Below, piece after piece: positions 1-9,308 of a stretch of DNA of 64,000 nucleotides. The notes beneath the pieces are model-generated. The model ran no database searches. It had not been told where the DNA came from and saw only the letters and a program-made list of their open reading frames with translations. A program made the translations under genes and the position numbers. Source of the stretch: Curvibacter sp. GWA2_63_95 (lineage in GTDB: Bacteria; Pseudomonadota; Gammaproteobacteria; Burkholderiales; Burkholderiaceae_C); the NCBI GenBank assembly GCA_001795455.1, contig MGPB01000034.1, positions 124,001 through 188,000 on the forward strand, written 5' to 3'. Each line of letters starts with the position of its first letter. The first letter of the stretch is position 1.

Positions 1-1886
1 TGGAGATGCTGGCCGACAGCGGCATGAAGCACCTGGCCCCGTTTGCAGCCCAGGCCGTCAAGGGTGGCTATGTGAAACCCACCAAACGCGTGTTCGACAA
101 CGCCAAGGTCTCGGATCACTTTGCCATCATCCCCACGCTGCAAGCCCCCAGTGGCCTGAGCGAGGCCGAGCAGAAGATTTACGACCTAGTGGTGCGCCGC
201 TTCATGGCCATCTTCTTCCCCAGCGCCGAATACCAAGTCACGACCCGCATCACCACCGCTGCCCAGCACGCCTTCAAGACCGAAGGAAAAGTGTTGGTCA
301 AACCGGGCTGGCTGGCCATCTACGGCAAGGAAGCCGCTGCCGAAGTGGAAGACGCCAAGGAAGGTGACAAGGGCCAAAACCTGGTGCCCGTGGCGCCCGG
401 CGAAAAGGTCAAGGGTGACCCGGTGGACCCCAAGGGACTGAAAACCAAGCCGCCCGCGCGCTACTCCGAAGCCACCTTGCTCGGTGCCATGGAAAACGCA
501 GGCAAGACCGTGGACGACGACGAGCTGCGTGAGGCCATGGGCGAAAAAGGCCTGGGCACACCTGCCACGCGCTCCAGCATCATCGAAGGCCTGATTGCCG
601 AGAAGTACATGCTGCGCGAAGGCCGCGAGCTGATTCCTACCGCCAAGGCCTTCCAGCTCATGACGCTCTTGCGCGGCCTGGGTGTGGAAGAGCTCTCCAA
701 GGCCGAACTGACGGGTGAGTGGGAATACAAGCTGGCCCAGATGGAACAGGGCAAGCTGCGCCGCGAGACCTTCATGGCCGAGATCGCCGCCATGACCGAG
801 CGCATGGTCAAAAAGGCCAAGGAGTACGACCGCGACACCATCCCTGGCGACTACGCCACGCTGGAGGCACGCTGCCCCAACTGCGGCGGCATCGTCAAGG
901 AAAACTACCGCCGCTTCACCTGCACCGGCCAGACCGGCACCGAGGACGGCTGCGGCTTTTCCTTTGGCAAGTCACCCGCCGGACGCACCTTCGAGACCGT
1001 GGAAGTGGAGCAGTTCCTGCGTGACAAGAAGATCGGTCCGCTGGACGGCTTCCGCTCCAAGGCCGGCTGGCCGTTCACGGCCGAGATGGTCATCAAGTTC
1101 GACGAAGAGGCCAAAAACTACAAGCTGGAGTTCGACTTTGGCGACGACAAGGCCGGCGAAGAGAGCGGCGAAATCATCGACTTCAGCGCCCAGACCGCGC
1201 TGGGCGCCTGCCCCAAGTGCGGCGGCAGCGTGTTCGAGCACGGCAAGAACTATGTGTGCGAGAAATCGGTGCCCACCGACGCCCAGCCCACCCCGAGCTG
1301 CGACTTCAAGAGCGGCCAGATCATCCTGCAGCAACCCATCGAGCGCGAGCAGATGCAAAAGCTGCTGGCCACCGGCAAGACCGACCTGCTGGACAAGTTT
1401 GTCTCCATGCGCACGCGCCGTGCCTTCAAGGCCATGCTGGCCTGGGACGCAGAAGCTGGCAAGGTGAACTTCGAGTTCGCCCCCAGCAAGTTCCCGCCGC
1501 GCAAGACGGCCTACAAGGCCGCCACCAAAGCAGCAGGCGCTACAAAAACGGGAGCTACTCGCGCAGCATCCACGGGCGCCGCAGCCAAAAAAGCACCCGC
1601 AAAGAAAGCGACAGCGGCCAAGGAAGCCAAACCCAAGGCACCGCGCAAAACCACCGCTGCCAGCGGCAAACAACCCAGCGCCGCGCTGGCCGCGGTGATT
1701 GGTGCAGAGCCGATTGCCCGCCCGCAGGTGATGAAAAAGCTGTGGGACTACATCAAGGCCAACGGCCTGCAGGACGCCAAAGACAAGCGCAGCATCAACG
1801 CCGATGCCAAGCTGCTCGAAGTGTTTGGCAAGCCCCAGGTCACCATGTTTGAGCTGGCCGGCATCGCCGGCAAGCACCTGAGCTAA
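1..1886 (+). CDS. topB: DNA topoisomerase III with C-terminal SWIB domain, 5' end outside the window
   Basis: Type IA topoisomerase that decatenates and relaxes DNA through a transient tyrosine-linked break. Only the C-terminal part is present; the frame is open to the left edge, so the catalytic tyrosine region is outside. Visible in order: the end of the toprim/gate region (LGTPATRSSIIEGL is typical of type IA enzymes), two zinc-ribbon-like modules (CPNCGG near base 873 and CPKCGG near 1210, each with later cysteines), an Ala/Lys/Thr-rich linker (about 1510-1670) and a SWIB/MDM2-like domain (about 1690-1880). This SWIB fusion is common in Burkholderiales. The linker carries an in-frame copy of the dispersed repeat. 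Family assignment is firm. Confidence 0.93.
   Translation, partial: EMLADSGMKHLAPFAAQAVKGGYVKPTKRVFDNAKVSDHFAIIPTLQAPSGLSEAEQKIYDLVVRRFMAIFFPSAEYQVTTRITTAAQHAFKTEGKVLVKPGWLAIYGKEAAAEVEDAKEGDKGQNLVPVAPGEKVKGDPVDPKGLKTKPPARYSEATLLGAMENAGKTVDDDELREAMGEKGLGTPATRSSIIEGLIAEKYMLREGRELIPTAKAFQLMTLLRGLGVEELSKAELTGEWEYKLAQMEQGKLRRETFMAEIAAMTERMVKKAKEYDRDTIPGDYATLEARCPNCGGIVKENYRRFTCTGQTGTEDGCGFSFGKSPAGRTFETVEVEQFLRDKKIGPLDGFRSKAGWPFTAEMVIKFDEEAKNYKLEFDFGDDKAGEESGEIIDFSAQTALGACPKCGGSVFEHGKNYVCEKSVPTDAQPTPSCDFKSGQIILQQPIEREQMQKLLATGKTDLLDKFVSMRTRRAFKAMLAWDAEAGKVNFEFAPSKFPPRKTAYKAATKAAGATKTGATRAASTGAAAKKAPAKKATAAKEAKPKAPRKTTAASGKQPSAALAAVIGAEPIARPQVMKKLWDYIKANGLQDAKDKRSINADAKLLEVFGKPQVTMFELAGIAGKHLS
1539..1590 (+). 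repeat. Dispersed repeat copy, in frame inside topB
   Basis: The core GCGCAGCATCCACGGGCGC matches 17 of 19 bases of the intergenic copy at 24355. The upstream GCTA...GAGCT part aligns without gaps to the copy at 51444. It encodes part of the Ala/Thr-rich linker of the topoisomerase. Confidence 0.7.
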
Positions 1887-1887
1887 G

Positions 1888-1903
1888 CCTGCCTTAAGGC
1901 AGG
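1888..1903 (+). terminator. Hairpin after topB
   Basis: CCTGCCTTAAGGCAGG is a perfect 16-bp palindrome starting 2 nt after the topB stop. It could fold as a 6-bp stem with a TTAA loop. No T-tract follows, so termination is uncertain. Confidence 0.45.
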
Positions 1904-1939
1904 GGCATCAGACTCGGCGATCTTCACAGGCACGGCCCC

Positions 1940-2881
1940 ATGAACTTCACCGAGACTGACGACCCCGAGCACAGCCCCCACAGCGCGGCGGAACGTACAG
2001 CAGCCGCCACACGCAGCACCTGGGTCAGCGTAGGGGTGAACCTGGTGCTCAGCACCTTGCAAATCGTGGTGGGCGTGCTGGCCAAATCCCAGGCGCTGAT
2101 TGCCGACGGCATCCACTCGCTGTCCGACCTGGTGGCCGATGGCGTGGTGCTGCTGGCCAACCACCACAGCCAGAAAGACGCAGACGAAGACCACCCCTAC
2201 GGCCACCAGCGGTTTGAGACCGCTGCCTCGCTGGTGCTCGGCCTGTTGCTGCTGGCCGTGGGCGTGGGCATGGTCTGGTCGGCCTTGGTCAAGCTGCAAG
2301 ACCCGGGCACCATTGCCGTGGTGCATCCGGTGGCCCTGTGGGTTGCGGGTGTTGCGCTGGTATCCAAAGAACTGCTGTTCCGCTACATGCTGCGCGTGGC
2401 CAAGATGGTCAAATCCAGCATGCTGGTGGCCAATGCCTGGCACGCCCGCTCTGACGCCGCCTCTTCATTGGTGGTGGGGCTGGGCCTGGCGGGCAACCTG
2501 CTCGGTTTTCCGCTGCTGGACCCGATTGCCGCGCTCATCGTGGGCCTGATGGTGGGCAAGATGGGCTGGAGTTTTGGCTGGGACGCACTGCACGACCTGA
2601 TGGACCGTGGCCTGGACGAAGCGGAGGTGCAGGCCATACGCGCCACGCTGCTGGCCACGCCCGGTGTGGCGGGGGTGCACGATGTGCGCACCCGCAAGAT
2701 GGGCGACATGGTGGTGGCCGATGCCCACATTGAAGTGGACGCCACCCTCACGGTGGAAGAAGGCCACAACATCGCCGTGGCAGCCCGTGCTGCGGTGCTG
2801 CAACGCCACCGCGTGCTCAACCTCATGACCCATGTGGACCCGGCGCGCCGGCCGGATGCCGACCACCTGCCGCCGGGCTGA
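1940..2881 (+). CDS. Cation diffusion facilitator (CDF) family metal transporter
   Basis: A 313-residue inner-membrane cation/proton antiporter that probably exports divalent metals such as Zn, Fe, Co or Cd. The N-terminal membrane half has the metal-site signatures of the family: DGIHSLSDL in TM2, HPYGHQRFE in the loop after it and WHARSDAASS in TM5. A C-terminal cytoplasmic ferredoxin-like domain follows (about residues 215-300). Length and motifs fit FieF-like CDF proteins. It is convergent with the UPF0114 gene, with only 9 nt between the stop codons. Metal specificity cannot be read from the sequence. Confidence 0.9.
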   Translation: MNFTETDDPEHSPHSAAERTAAATRSTWVSVGVNLVLSTLQIVVGVLAKSQALIADGIHSLSDLVADGVVLLANHHSQKDADEDHPYGHQRFETAASLVLGLLLLAVGVGMVWSALVKLQDPGTIAVVHPVALWVAGVALVSKELLFRYMLRVAKMVKSSMLVANAWHARSDAASSLVVGLGLAGNLLGFPLLDPIAALIVGLMVGKMGWSFGWDALHDLMDRGLDEAEVQAIRATLLATPGVAGVHDVRTRKMGDMVVADAHIEVDATLTVEEGHNIAVAARAAVLQRHRVLNLMTHVDPARRPDADHLPPG

Positions 2882-2894
2882 GTTCCGGACTCAG
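2878..2894. terminator. Hairpin between convergent genes
   Basis: CTGAGT-TCCGG-ACTCAG gives a perfect 6-bp stem with a 5-nt loop. It overlaps the stop codons of both convergent genes, so it could serve both strands. No T-tract is present. Confidence 0.4.
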
Positions 2895-3493
2895 TGCTTG
2901 TTGGGGTGGCTGCTGGTCAGCAGCTTGTCGGTGTAGGCAATCGCCAGTGCGCTCAACAAGAACACCACATGGATGATGGTCTGCCACATCAGCACCTTGA
3001 CGTCGTAGTTGGCGGCGTTGATGAAGGTCTTGAGCAGGTGGATGGAGCTGATGCCAATGATGGCCGTGGCCAGCTTCACTTTCAGTACCGAGGCGTTCAC
3101 ATGGCTCAGCCACTCCGGCTGGTCGGGGTGACCATCCAGGTCCATGCGGCTCACAAAGGTTTCGTATCCGCCCACGATGACCATGATCAGCAGGTTGGAG
3201 ATCATCACCACGTCAATCAGCGCCAGCACCACCAGCATGATGATGGTCTCGTTCAGCGAGACGATCTGCACATCGGACTTGTACCCAATGCTGGAGATCA
3301 GCGCCTGCAGCGCGGTCTGGCTGCCGAAGGCGGCTTCCAGCAGGTGCACCAGCTCCACCCAGAAGTGGAAGACGTACACGCCCTGCGCAGCGATCAGGCC
3401 GATGTACAGCGGCAGCTGCAGCCAGCGGCTGGCAAAGATAAAATTGGGAATGGGGCGCAGGGAAGTGCGTGTAGAAGGCTTGTTGGAGGCCAT
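2891..3493 (-). CDS. UPF0114 / YqhA family membrane protein
   Basis: A 200-residue inner-membrane protein with about four hydrophobic segments (near residues 22-45, 80-110, 135-155 and 170-190). The segment [20 protein letters not shown] and the GGYETFVSR motif are characteristic of the YqhA/TIGR00645 family, whose function is unknown. It lies alone between the CDF transporter and the sugar operon. The short Lys/Thr-rich N-terminus is usual for the family. Confidence 0.88.
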   Translation of the reverse strand: MASNKPSTRTSLRPIPNFIFASRWLQLPLYIGLIAAQGVYVFHFWVELVHLLEAAFGSQTALQALISSIGYKSDVQIVSLNETIIMLVVLALIDVVMISNLLIMVIVGGYETFVSRMDLDGHPDQPEWLSHVNASVLKVKLATAIIGISSIHLLKTFINAANYDVKVLMWQTIIHVVFLLSALAIAYTDKLLTSSHPNKH

Positions 3494-3509
3494 GGGGAGC
3501 TCGCTTAGG

Positions 3510-4325
3510 TTATCGGTCCGGGGTGGACAGAGCGCGATTGTAGGAAATCACCGTGACACCCTCCCAATGGGCCGCGGGTGCCAGCACAACAGCGTCCCCC
3601 ACGGCAGCGGGCTCCACACACACGAATTCCCGGTAAGCCCCCGTCGGCAAATCGGCCAGCACCACGTCCGGGCCCGGGTTCCACACCACCACATCGCGAA
3701 ACCCCGTGTGTGCCAGCTGCAGGGAGCCCAACGGGCACTGCAACTGCAAGGGGCCCGCCACGGCTTCAAAGATCTGGTCGATCGGGTCGCGCAGCGGCAG
3801 CGCGGCGCCTCCGGGCAACACCCCCGTCAGCACGGCCTGTGTCACATCGCCCACCGCCAGGTAGGTATGCAGGGCCGCATGGAAAGGGAAGGTGCTGCTA
3901 CCGGTGTTCGCCACGGTCAACGCCATGCGCAGGCCCTGGGGCAGCAGACTCACCGTGAGTGTGCAGACACAGGCATGGGGCCACAGGGGGTCGTCGCCCA
4001 CGGCGTTGTGCAGTTGCAGCGCAACACTGGGATGGGCTGCGGCCATGTCCGAGGGCAGCAGCGTCCATTCGCGCGTGCGCGCAAAGCCATGGCGCTTCAG
4101 GGAACCGCGCTCCGAAAACTGCGGAAAGATCACCGGCACGCCACCCCGCACGGCCTGCGGGCCTTTGAGCGGCGATGTGGGGCTGCAGTACAGCCGCTCC
4201 ACGCCGTCCGCATCCACCCACGAAATCACTTGGGCACCGCGCAACAGCACGGTCACCGAATCTCCCGCAGGCCCCCGCAGGCGTACGGCAGGGGCACCAT
4301 CAATCCACAGCGTCTGGCAATTCAT
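3510..4325 (-). CDS. D-hexose-6-phosphate mutarotase (aldose 1-epimerase-like, YeaD family)
   Basis: Interconverts alpha and beta anomers of hexose 6-phosphates. The protein is a galactose-mutarotase-like beta sandwich with the family motifs [21 protein letters not shown] and [11 protein letters not shown]; the FARTREW segment carries the conserved Arg. The ATG at 4325 is preferred because it lies 10 nt after the stop of the upstream SIS gene; an in-frame GTG at 4388 would overlap that gene by 53 nt. As last gene of the sugar-import operon it probably helps feed the imported, phosphorylated sugar into metabolism. Confidence 0.85.
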   Translation of the reverse strand: MNCQTLWIDGAPAVRLRGPAGDSVTVLLRGAQVISWVDADGVERLYCSPTSPLKGPQAVRGGVPVIFPQFSERGSLKRHGFARTREWTLLPSDMAAAHPSVALQLHNAVGDDPLWPHACVCTLTVSLLPQGLRMALTVANTGSSTFPFHAALHTYLAVGDVTQAVLTGVLPGGAALPLRDPIDQIFEAVAGPLQLQCPLGSLQLAHTGFRDVVVWNPGPDVVLADLPTGAYREFVCVEPAAVGDAVVLAPAAHWEGVTVISYNRALSTPDR

Positions 4326-4335
4326 GCCGCGCAGT

Positions 4336-5358
4336 TTATCGGGTGGTAGTGACCTTGGAGAGATGGCGTGGCTGGTCTGGGTTGGCACCTCGTGCGCGCG
4401 CCACGGCTTCCACCAATAGATAGAAACTCTGGATGGCGGTGATCGGGTCCAGGTCTTCCTGGGGTGCCGTGCTCAGCGTCAGGTCGCGGCCCGGCACATC
4501 GGCCGGAGCGGCCAACAGCACCTGGGCGCCGCGGCCACGCATCTCGGTGGCCAGGTCAATCAGGCTTTGCTGCGCGGGGCCGCGCAGCGCAAACACCAGC
4601 ATGGGGTAGTTCTCGTCCACCAGCGCCATGGGGCCGTGTTTGACTTCGGCCCCGCTGAAGGCCTCGGCCTGAATGGCGCAGGTTTCCTTGAACTTGAGCG
4701 CCGCCTCCTGCGCAATCGCCAAGCCCGGCCCGCGGCCAATCACCATGAGCTTGCTGGCCGTGCGCAGCGGCTCCACGGCGCTGCTCCAGTCCTGCTTGCA
4801 GGCGTCTTCCAGCGCAGCGGGCAGTGTCTGCAGGCCTTGCAGCAGGTCGGCGTGTTCGCCCCAGTGCGCGGCCAGGCGCGCGCCGGCCACCAGGCCGCAG
4901 ATAAAACTCTTGGTGGCAGCCACACTTTTCTCGGGGCCGGCATGCAGCGGCAGCGCCCAGTCCACAGCCTCGGCCAAAGGCGAGGTGGTGTCGTTCACCA
5001 GCGCCACCGTGGTGGCGCCCGCCGCTTCAAACATCTGCATCGGTTCAATCAGGTCCGGGCTGCGGCCCGATTGCGAGATGGACACCGCCAGCAAACGCTG
5101 CTTGGCCAGGGGCGCCTTGTACAGCGTCAACAGCGACATGGGCAGCGAGGTGACCAGCTGCCCGGTGCGTGACATCACCAGGTAGGCGAAGTAGGCCGCT
5201 GCGTGGTCCGAGCTGCCACGCGCGATCGTCACCGCGCCTTGCGGCGGCAGCGCGCGCAGGGCGGTACCCAGGGCGGCGTAGCGGTCTTCGTCCGCCGCCA
5301 GTTGCAGCGCCACCTGGCGCGCCGAGGCGAGCGCCTCTTCCAACATCAAAGTACGCAC
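4336..5358 (-). CDS. Two-SIS-domain sugar isomerase, probable glucosamine-6-phosphate deaminase (NagB-II type)
   Basis: About 340 residues with two SIS domains. Family landmarks are IARGSSDHAA, SISQSGRSPDLI, the EKSVAATKSF segment and AEVKHGPMALV near the C-terminus, as in the isomerase half of GlmS and in stand-alone NagB-II deaminases. Lack of a glutaminase domain and co-location with a BadF-type kinase and nagA favour deamination of GlcN-6-P to fructose 6-phosphate. The GTG start at 5358 has AAAGGA 6 nt upstream, overlapping the stop of the kinase gene; the next candidate is ATG at 5346. An AgaS-like isomerase is the alternative. Confidence 0.8.
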   Translation of the reverse strand: MRTLMLEEALASARQVALQLAADEDRYAALGTALRALPPQGAVTIARGSSDHAAAYFAYLVMSRTGQLVTSLPMSLLTLYKAPLAKQRLLAVSISQSGRSPDLIEPMQMFEAAGATTVALVNDTTSPLAEAVDWALPLHAGPEKSVAATKSFICGLVAGARLAAHWGEHADLLQGLQTLPAALEDACKQDWSSAVEPLRTASKLMVIGRGPGLAIAQEAALKFKETCAIQAEAFSGAEVKHGPMALVDENYPMLVFALRGPAQQSLIDLATEMRGRGAQVLLAAPADVPGRDLTLSTAPQEDLDPITAIQSFYLLVEAVARARGANPDQPRHLSKVTTTR

Positions 5359-5368
5359 AAACAATCCT

Positions 5369-6271
5369 TTATTGAAAACACAGGGCCAGCGCGCCATCCA
5401 TGGCGTCGCCTTGGGCGGGCACCACGCGCTGCGCAATGGCGGGGGAAAGTTGGGGCAGCAGGCGCTGGGCAATGCTGCCCGCCACCGCCAACGGCAAGGT
5501 GTGCGCCGGGTCCAACGCGGTCGCCAGCGCCTCCAGGCTTTGTGCGGCGCGTGCCAGCAAGCGGGCCGCCTCCGCATCGTGCGCCGCGTGCGCAAACACC
5601 TTGGGCGCCAGGGTGGCGTACTCAAACTGGCGTGCTGCGCCACACCAGGCCAACAGGGACTCGGGCGTGCCGCCCAAGGTTTCATAGACATCGCGGGTCA
5701 AGGGCGTGGAGGCATGGCGCCCGTCCACCGCGCGCTGCGTGAGGTTGACAGCCTGCAAGCCCAGGTCAGCGCCGCTGCCCTCGTCACCACACGGGAAACC
5801 CCAGCCACCGGTGGTCGTGTGTCGGCCATTCGCTTGCAGTGCCAGGCCAATGGCCCCGGTGCCCATGATGACCAACGCACCGGGCGCACCCTGGTGGGCA
5901 CCCAACAGGGCGGTGACGGCATCTGACGCCAACACCAGGCGGGTGTAACCGGGGTTGGCGGCCAAACATTCGGCATACCAGTCCGCGTTGTTGGCGCCGG
6001 CCAGGCCCAGGCCCAGCGCACAGTTGGCAGGCGTGGGTACGGGCCAGTCGACTTGCAGGCGGCCCTGCACCGCCAGGGTGATGGCCTGGGCAATATGGCG
6101 CCAGGCCTGGGGCGTGCCTTGCATCAAGCCCGAAGCACCAGCCTTGCCCTCGCCCACCACCACACCGCTGCGGTGCACCACACGCGCCCGCGTGCTGGTG
6201 CCACCGCCATCCACACCGATGGCGTAGTGGAGGTGCGCGGGCAGTGCGTTGAAGTTCCAGACCACACTCAT
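5369..6271 (-). CDS. BadF/BadG/BcrA/BcrD-type ATPase, probable N-acetylglucosamine or glucosamine kinase
   Basis: A 300-residue ASKHA-fold kinase. The phosphate-1 loop is visible as AIGVDGGGTSTRARV near residues 16-30, and later glycine-rich segments (LVIMGTGAIGLAL and GGWGFPCGDEGSG) match the GlcNAc-kinase branch of the family. It starts in a 4-nt ATGA overlap with the ABC ATPase gene, indicating coupled translation. In this operon it would phosphorylate an imported amino sugar for the SIS deaminase and NagA. Substrate is inferred from context only. Confidence 0.82.
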   Translation of the reverse strand: MSVVWNFNALPAHLHYAIGVDGGGTSTRARVVHRSGVVVGEGKAGASGLMQGTPQAWRHIAQAITLAVQGRLQVDWPVPTPANCALGLGLAGANNADWYAECLAANPGYTRLVLASDAVTALLGAHQGAPGALVIMGTGAIGLALQANGRHTTTGGWGFPCGDEGSGADLGLQAVNLTQRAVDGRHASTPLTRDVYETLGGTPESLLAWCGAARQFEYATLAPKVFAHAAHDAEAARLLARAAQSLEALATALDPAHTLPLAVAGSIAQRLLPQLSPAIAQRVVPAQGDAMDGALALCFQ

Positions 6272-7410
6272 AGTGCGTGGGCCGAGCGCATATTGCCCGG
6301 GTGCAGGCGCGTGCAGGCAGTGCCATCGGCCTTGAACAGATACAGCGCCGACGGCGCCGCGCGCACGATGACCGAGTCACCCAGGCGCACTTCGGCGTTG
6401 CCGTCGCCACGCACGATCAGCTCCTGGCCGTCGTCCATCTTCAGGTACAGCAGGTTGGACTCGCCCAGGTGCTCCACCAGCGTGATCTCGGCATCCAGTG
6501 CCGTGTCGTCCGCACCCGGCGCCACACCCGCGGGCAGTACTTCGCAGTGCTCGGGGCGCAGGCCCACTTCCACCGTTTCGCCCACCTGCAGTTGCGAGGC
6601 ATCTACCGTGGCCAGCACCTTGCTGCCGTTGCCCAGCTGCAAGCGCGCCCCCAGGTCGGATACCTCGATCACACGCGCAGGCAGCAGGTTGATGGTGGGT
6701 GAGCCGATGAAGGTCGCCACAAAGCGGTTGGCGGGCTGCTGGTACAGCGTGAGGGGTGTGCCCGCCTGCTGCACATGGCCTTCGCTCAGCACCACAATCT
6801 TGTCGCCCAGCGTCATGGCTTCCACCTGGTCATGCGTCACATAGACCATGGTGGCATCCAGGTCGCGGTGCAGGCGGGCCAGCTCGATGCGGGTCTTGGC
6901 GCGCAGCGCAGCATCCAGATTCGACAGGGGTTCGTCAAACAGGAACAGGCGTGGCTCACGCACGATGGCGCGGCCAATCGCCACACGCTGGCGCTGACCA
7001 CCCGACAGCTCGCGTGGCAGGCGGTCCAGCAGGTGGTCGATGTGCAGCACCTTGGCGGCGTCGCGCACCTTTTTGTCGATGTCGGCCTTGGTGGCACCGT
7101 GGATCTTCAGGCCGAAGGACATGTTGCGGTACACGTCCATATGCGGGTACAGCGCATAACTCTGGAACACCATGGCAATGCCGCGCTCCGCTGGCGGAAG
7201 GTCGTTGACCACATCGTCACCAATACGCAGCTCGCCACTGCTGATGTCTTCCAGCCCGCAGAGCACGCGCAACAGCGTGGACTTGCCGCAGCCGCTGGGG
7301 CCGACCAACACCACCAATTCGCCGTGTTCGATATCGAGGCTGATGTTGTGCAGCACCGGGTCGTTGCTGCCGTAGCTTTTTGAAATGTTTTTGAGGGAAA
7401 CGCGTGCCAT
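6268..7410 (-). CDS. Sugar ABC transporter ATP-binding protein (MalK/UgpC/MsmX type)
   Basis: A 380-residue cytoplasmic ATPase powering CUT1-type sugar import. In order: Walker A GPSGCGKST (near residue 38), Q-loop, signature LSGGQRQRVAIGRA, Walker B LFLFDEP, H-loop YVTHDQVEA, then a C-terminal TOBE/MalK-like regulatory domain (about 240-370). It sits between the second permease gene (12-nt gap) and the kinase gene (4-nt overlap). Length and domain order are complete for the family. Confidence 0.93.
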   Translation of the reverse strand: MARVSLKNISKSYGSNDPVLHNISLDIEHGELVVLVGPSGCGKSTLLRVLCGLEDISSGELRIGDDVVNDLPPAERGIAMVFQSYALYPHMDVYRNMSFGLKIHGATKADIDKKVRDAAKVLHIDHLLDRLPRELSGGQRQRVAIGRAIVREPRLFLFDEPLSNLDAALRAKTRIELARLHRDLDATMVYVTHDQVEAMTLGDKIVVLSEGHVQQAGTPLTLYQQPANRFVATFIGSPTINLLPARVIEVSDLGARLQLGNGSKVLATVDASQLQVGETVEVGLRPEHCEVLPAGVAPGADDTALDAEITLVEHLGESNLLYLKMDDGQELIVRGDGNAEVRLGDSVIVRAAPSALYLFKADGTACTRLHPGNMRSAHAL

Positions 7411-7422
7411 GGTGTGTGTGCT

Positions 7423-8280
7423 TTATTTGACGGCGCCCGCGGTGATGCCGCGAATCAGTTGACGGGAGAACAGGGCGTAGAGCGTGACCACTGGCACGAT
7501 GGCCAGGGACAGCGAGGCCAGCACGGCATTCCAGTCGGTGGCGTACTGCCCCACAAACTGCTGGATGCCGAGCGTGATGGTTTGGGTCTTGTCGGACGGT
7601 GCCAGGATCAGCGGAAACCACAGGTCGTTCCAGATCGGCACCATGGTGAACACCGCCACCGTGGCAATGGCGGGGCGGATCAACGGCACCACCACCTGGA
7701 AGAAGATGCGGAACTCGTCAATGCCGTCGCAACGCGCTGCATCCTTCAGCTCACTGGGCACCTGGCCCATGAACTCCGACAGGATCATGATGGCCAGCGG
7801 CAGGCCTTGCGCCACATACACCAGCACCAGCGCTGTGAGGGTGTTCACCAGGTTCAGCTCCACCATCAGTTGCAGGATGGACACCGTGCCCAGCCGGATC
7901 GGCACCATGATGCCGAAGGCAAAAAAGAATTTGAGCCAGCGGTTGCCCTTGAAACGGTATTCCGACAGGCCCCAGGCCGCCATGGCACCAAACAACAAGA
8001 TGAAGAACAGCGATGCCACCGTGACGATGAAGCTGTTGCCGAAGTACATGAGCACATCGGAGCGGCCCAGTACCTTGGTGTAGCCAATCAGCGAGAAGGT
8101 CTCGGTCGTGGGCCAGGCCAGCGGGTCATCAAAAATGGCGTCGCGGCTCTTGAACGAGTTCATGAACACCAACAGGATGGGCAAGAGCGCCAGCAACAGG
8201 TAGGCGATGAGCGTGAGGTGCACAAACACGCGGCTGGGTGCCACGGGCAGGGCTTTGGAGAAGGAGTGTGTTGTGGCCAT
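7423..8280 (-). CDS. Sugar ABC transporter permease (MalG-like, CUT1)
   Basis: An inner-membrane permease with about six transmembrane helices. The cytoplasmic EAA-type loop is visible as ELKDAARCDGIDEFRIFFQV, which docks on the ATPase. ATG at 8280 gives 285 residues. An in-frame GTG at 8292 overlaps the stop of the preceding permease gene as GTGA and would add four residues; the choice is open. It works with the permease encoded immediately upstream, the usual heterodimer of CUT1 importers. Confidence 0.91.
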   Translation of the reverse strand: MATTHSFSKALPVAPSRVFVHLTLIAYLLLALLPILLVFMNSFKSRDAIFDDPLAWPTTETFSLIGYTKVLGRSDVLMYFGNSFIVTVASLFFILLFGAMAAWGLSEYRFKGNRWLKFFFAFGIMVPIRLGTVSILQLMVELNLVNTLTALVLVYVAQGLPLAIMILSEFMGQVPSELKDAARCDGIDEFRIFFQVVVPLIRPAIATVAVFTMVPIWNDLWFPLILAPSDKTQTITLGIQQFVGQYATDWNAVLASLSLAIVPVVTLYALFSRQLIRGITAGAVK

Positions 8281-8288
8281 GTGGGATC

Positions 8289-9203
8289 TCACAATGCAAA
8301 GCGCTGCAGCCGGCGCTGCACCACCAGGAAATACAGGGCCACGCCCACCAGAATCACCAGAAACATCAGGGTGGCCACGGCTGCGCCCATGGTGGCGCTG
8401 GCCACTTGCGACTGGTAACCAAAGAACGTGCGGTAGAACAGCGTGCCGAGAATGTCGGTGCTGTAGTTGGGACCAGCCACCGCGCCCTTCACCGTGTAGA
8501 TCAGGTCAAACGCATTGAAGTTGGCCACAAAGGTCAGGATGGTCACCAGCCCCAGCGTGGGCAGGATCAGCGGCAGGCGGATTTGCCAGAAGATGCGCCA
8601 GGGCGAGGCGCCCTCCACCACGGCAGCTTCAATGATGTCCTCGGGAATCGCGATCAGCGCGGCGTAGATCAGCATCATGGGCACGCCGATGAACTGCCAC
8701 ACCGACATCAACGACACGGTGATCAGCGCAGTGTCTTCCAGCCCCAGCCAGGGCGCGAACCAGTCGCCCAGGCCCACCACCGTGAGCAGACGCTCCGAGA
8801 CACCCCACAAGGGCGACAGGATCAGCTGCCACACAAACCCGATGATCACCACCGACAGGAGCGTGGGCAGAAAAAACACCGTGCGGTAGGCCGCGGCAAA
8901 ACGCACATTGCGCAAGGACAGCAAGGCCGCCAACAGCAGCCCCACGGGGTTTTGCACCAGCATGTGGATGCCAAAGAACTCCAGGTTGTTGCCCATCGCA
9001 TTCCAGAAACTCGCCGACCACTGCGGGTCCGAGAGGATGGTGATGTAGTTGGACAGGCCCGAGAAGGTGCGCACGCCGGTGTCGTCGGCGCTGTACAGCC
9101 CCAGGCGCAGCGTGTCGATCAGCGGCAGCGCGCTGAAGGTGGCGTAGATCAGCAGTGCCGGGGCGATAAACACCAGCACCCGCCAGGAAAAGCCGAGTTT
9201 CAT
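8289..9203 (-). CDS. Sugar ABC transporter permease (MalF-like, CUT1)
   Basis: A 304-residue inner-membrane protein with about six transmembrane helices. The EAA loop is visible as EDIIEAAVVEGASPWRIFWQ, followed by the terminal helices. The N-terminal segment WRVLVFIAPALLIYATF is typical of MalF/UgpA-like permeases. Its gene follows the binding-protein gene after about 100 nt and overlaps or abuts the MalG-like gene. Together they form the membrane channel of the importer. Confidence 0.91.
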   Translation of the reverse strand: MKLGFSWRVLVFIAPALLIYATFSALPLIDTLRLGLYSADDTGVRTFSGLSNYITILSDPQWSASFWNAMGNNLEFFGIHMLVQNPVGLLLAALLSLRNVRFAAAYRTVFFLPTLLSVVIIGFVWQLILSPLWGVSERLLTVVGLGDWFAPWLGLEDTALITVSLMSVWQFIGVPMMLIYAALIAIPEDIIEAAVVEGASPWRIFWQIRLPLILPTLGLVTILTFVANFNAFDLIYTVKGAVAGPNYSTDILGTLFYRTFFGYQSQVASATMGAAVATLMFLVILVGVALYFLVVQRRLQRFAL

Positions 9204-9308
9204 GAGAGACCTTGTTGGTCAGAGAGTCGAGAGGGAGAGGAGGCGCAAGGCACTGGCGCCGCCAGGGTGCAGGCCACCGGCCCGCACCCTTCTTTCAGAT
9301 ACCGGTGC

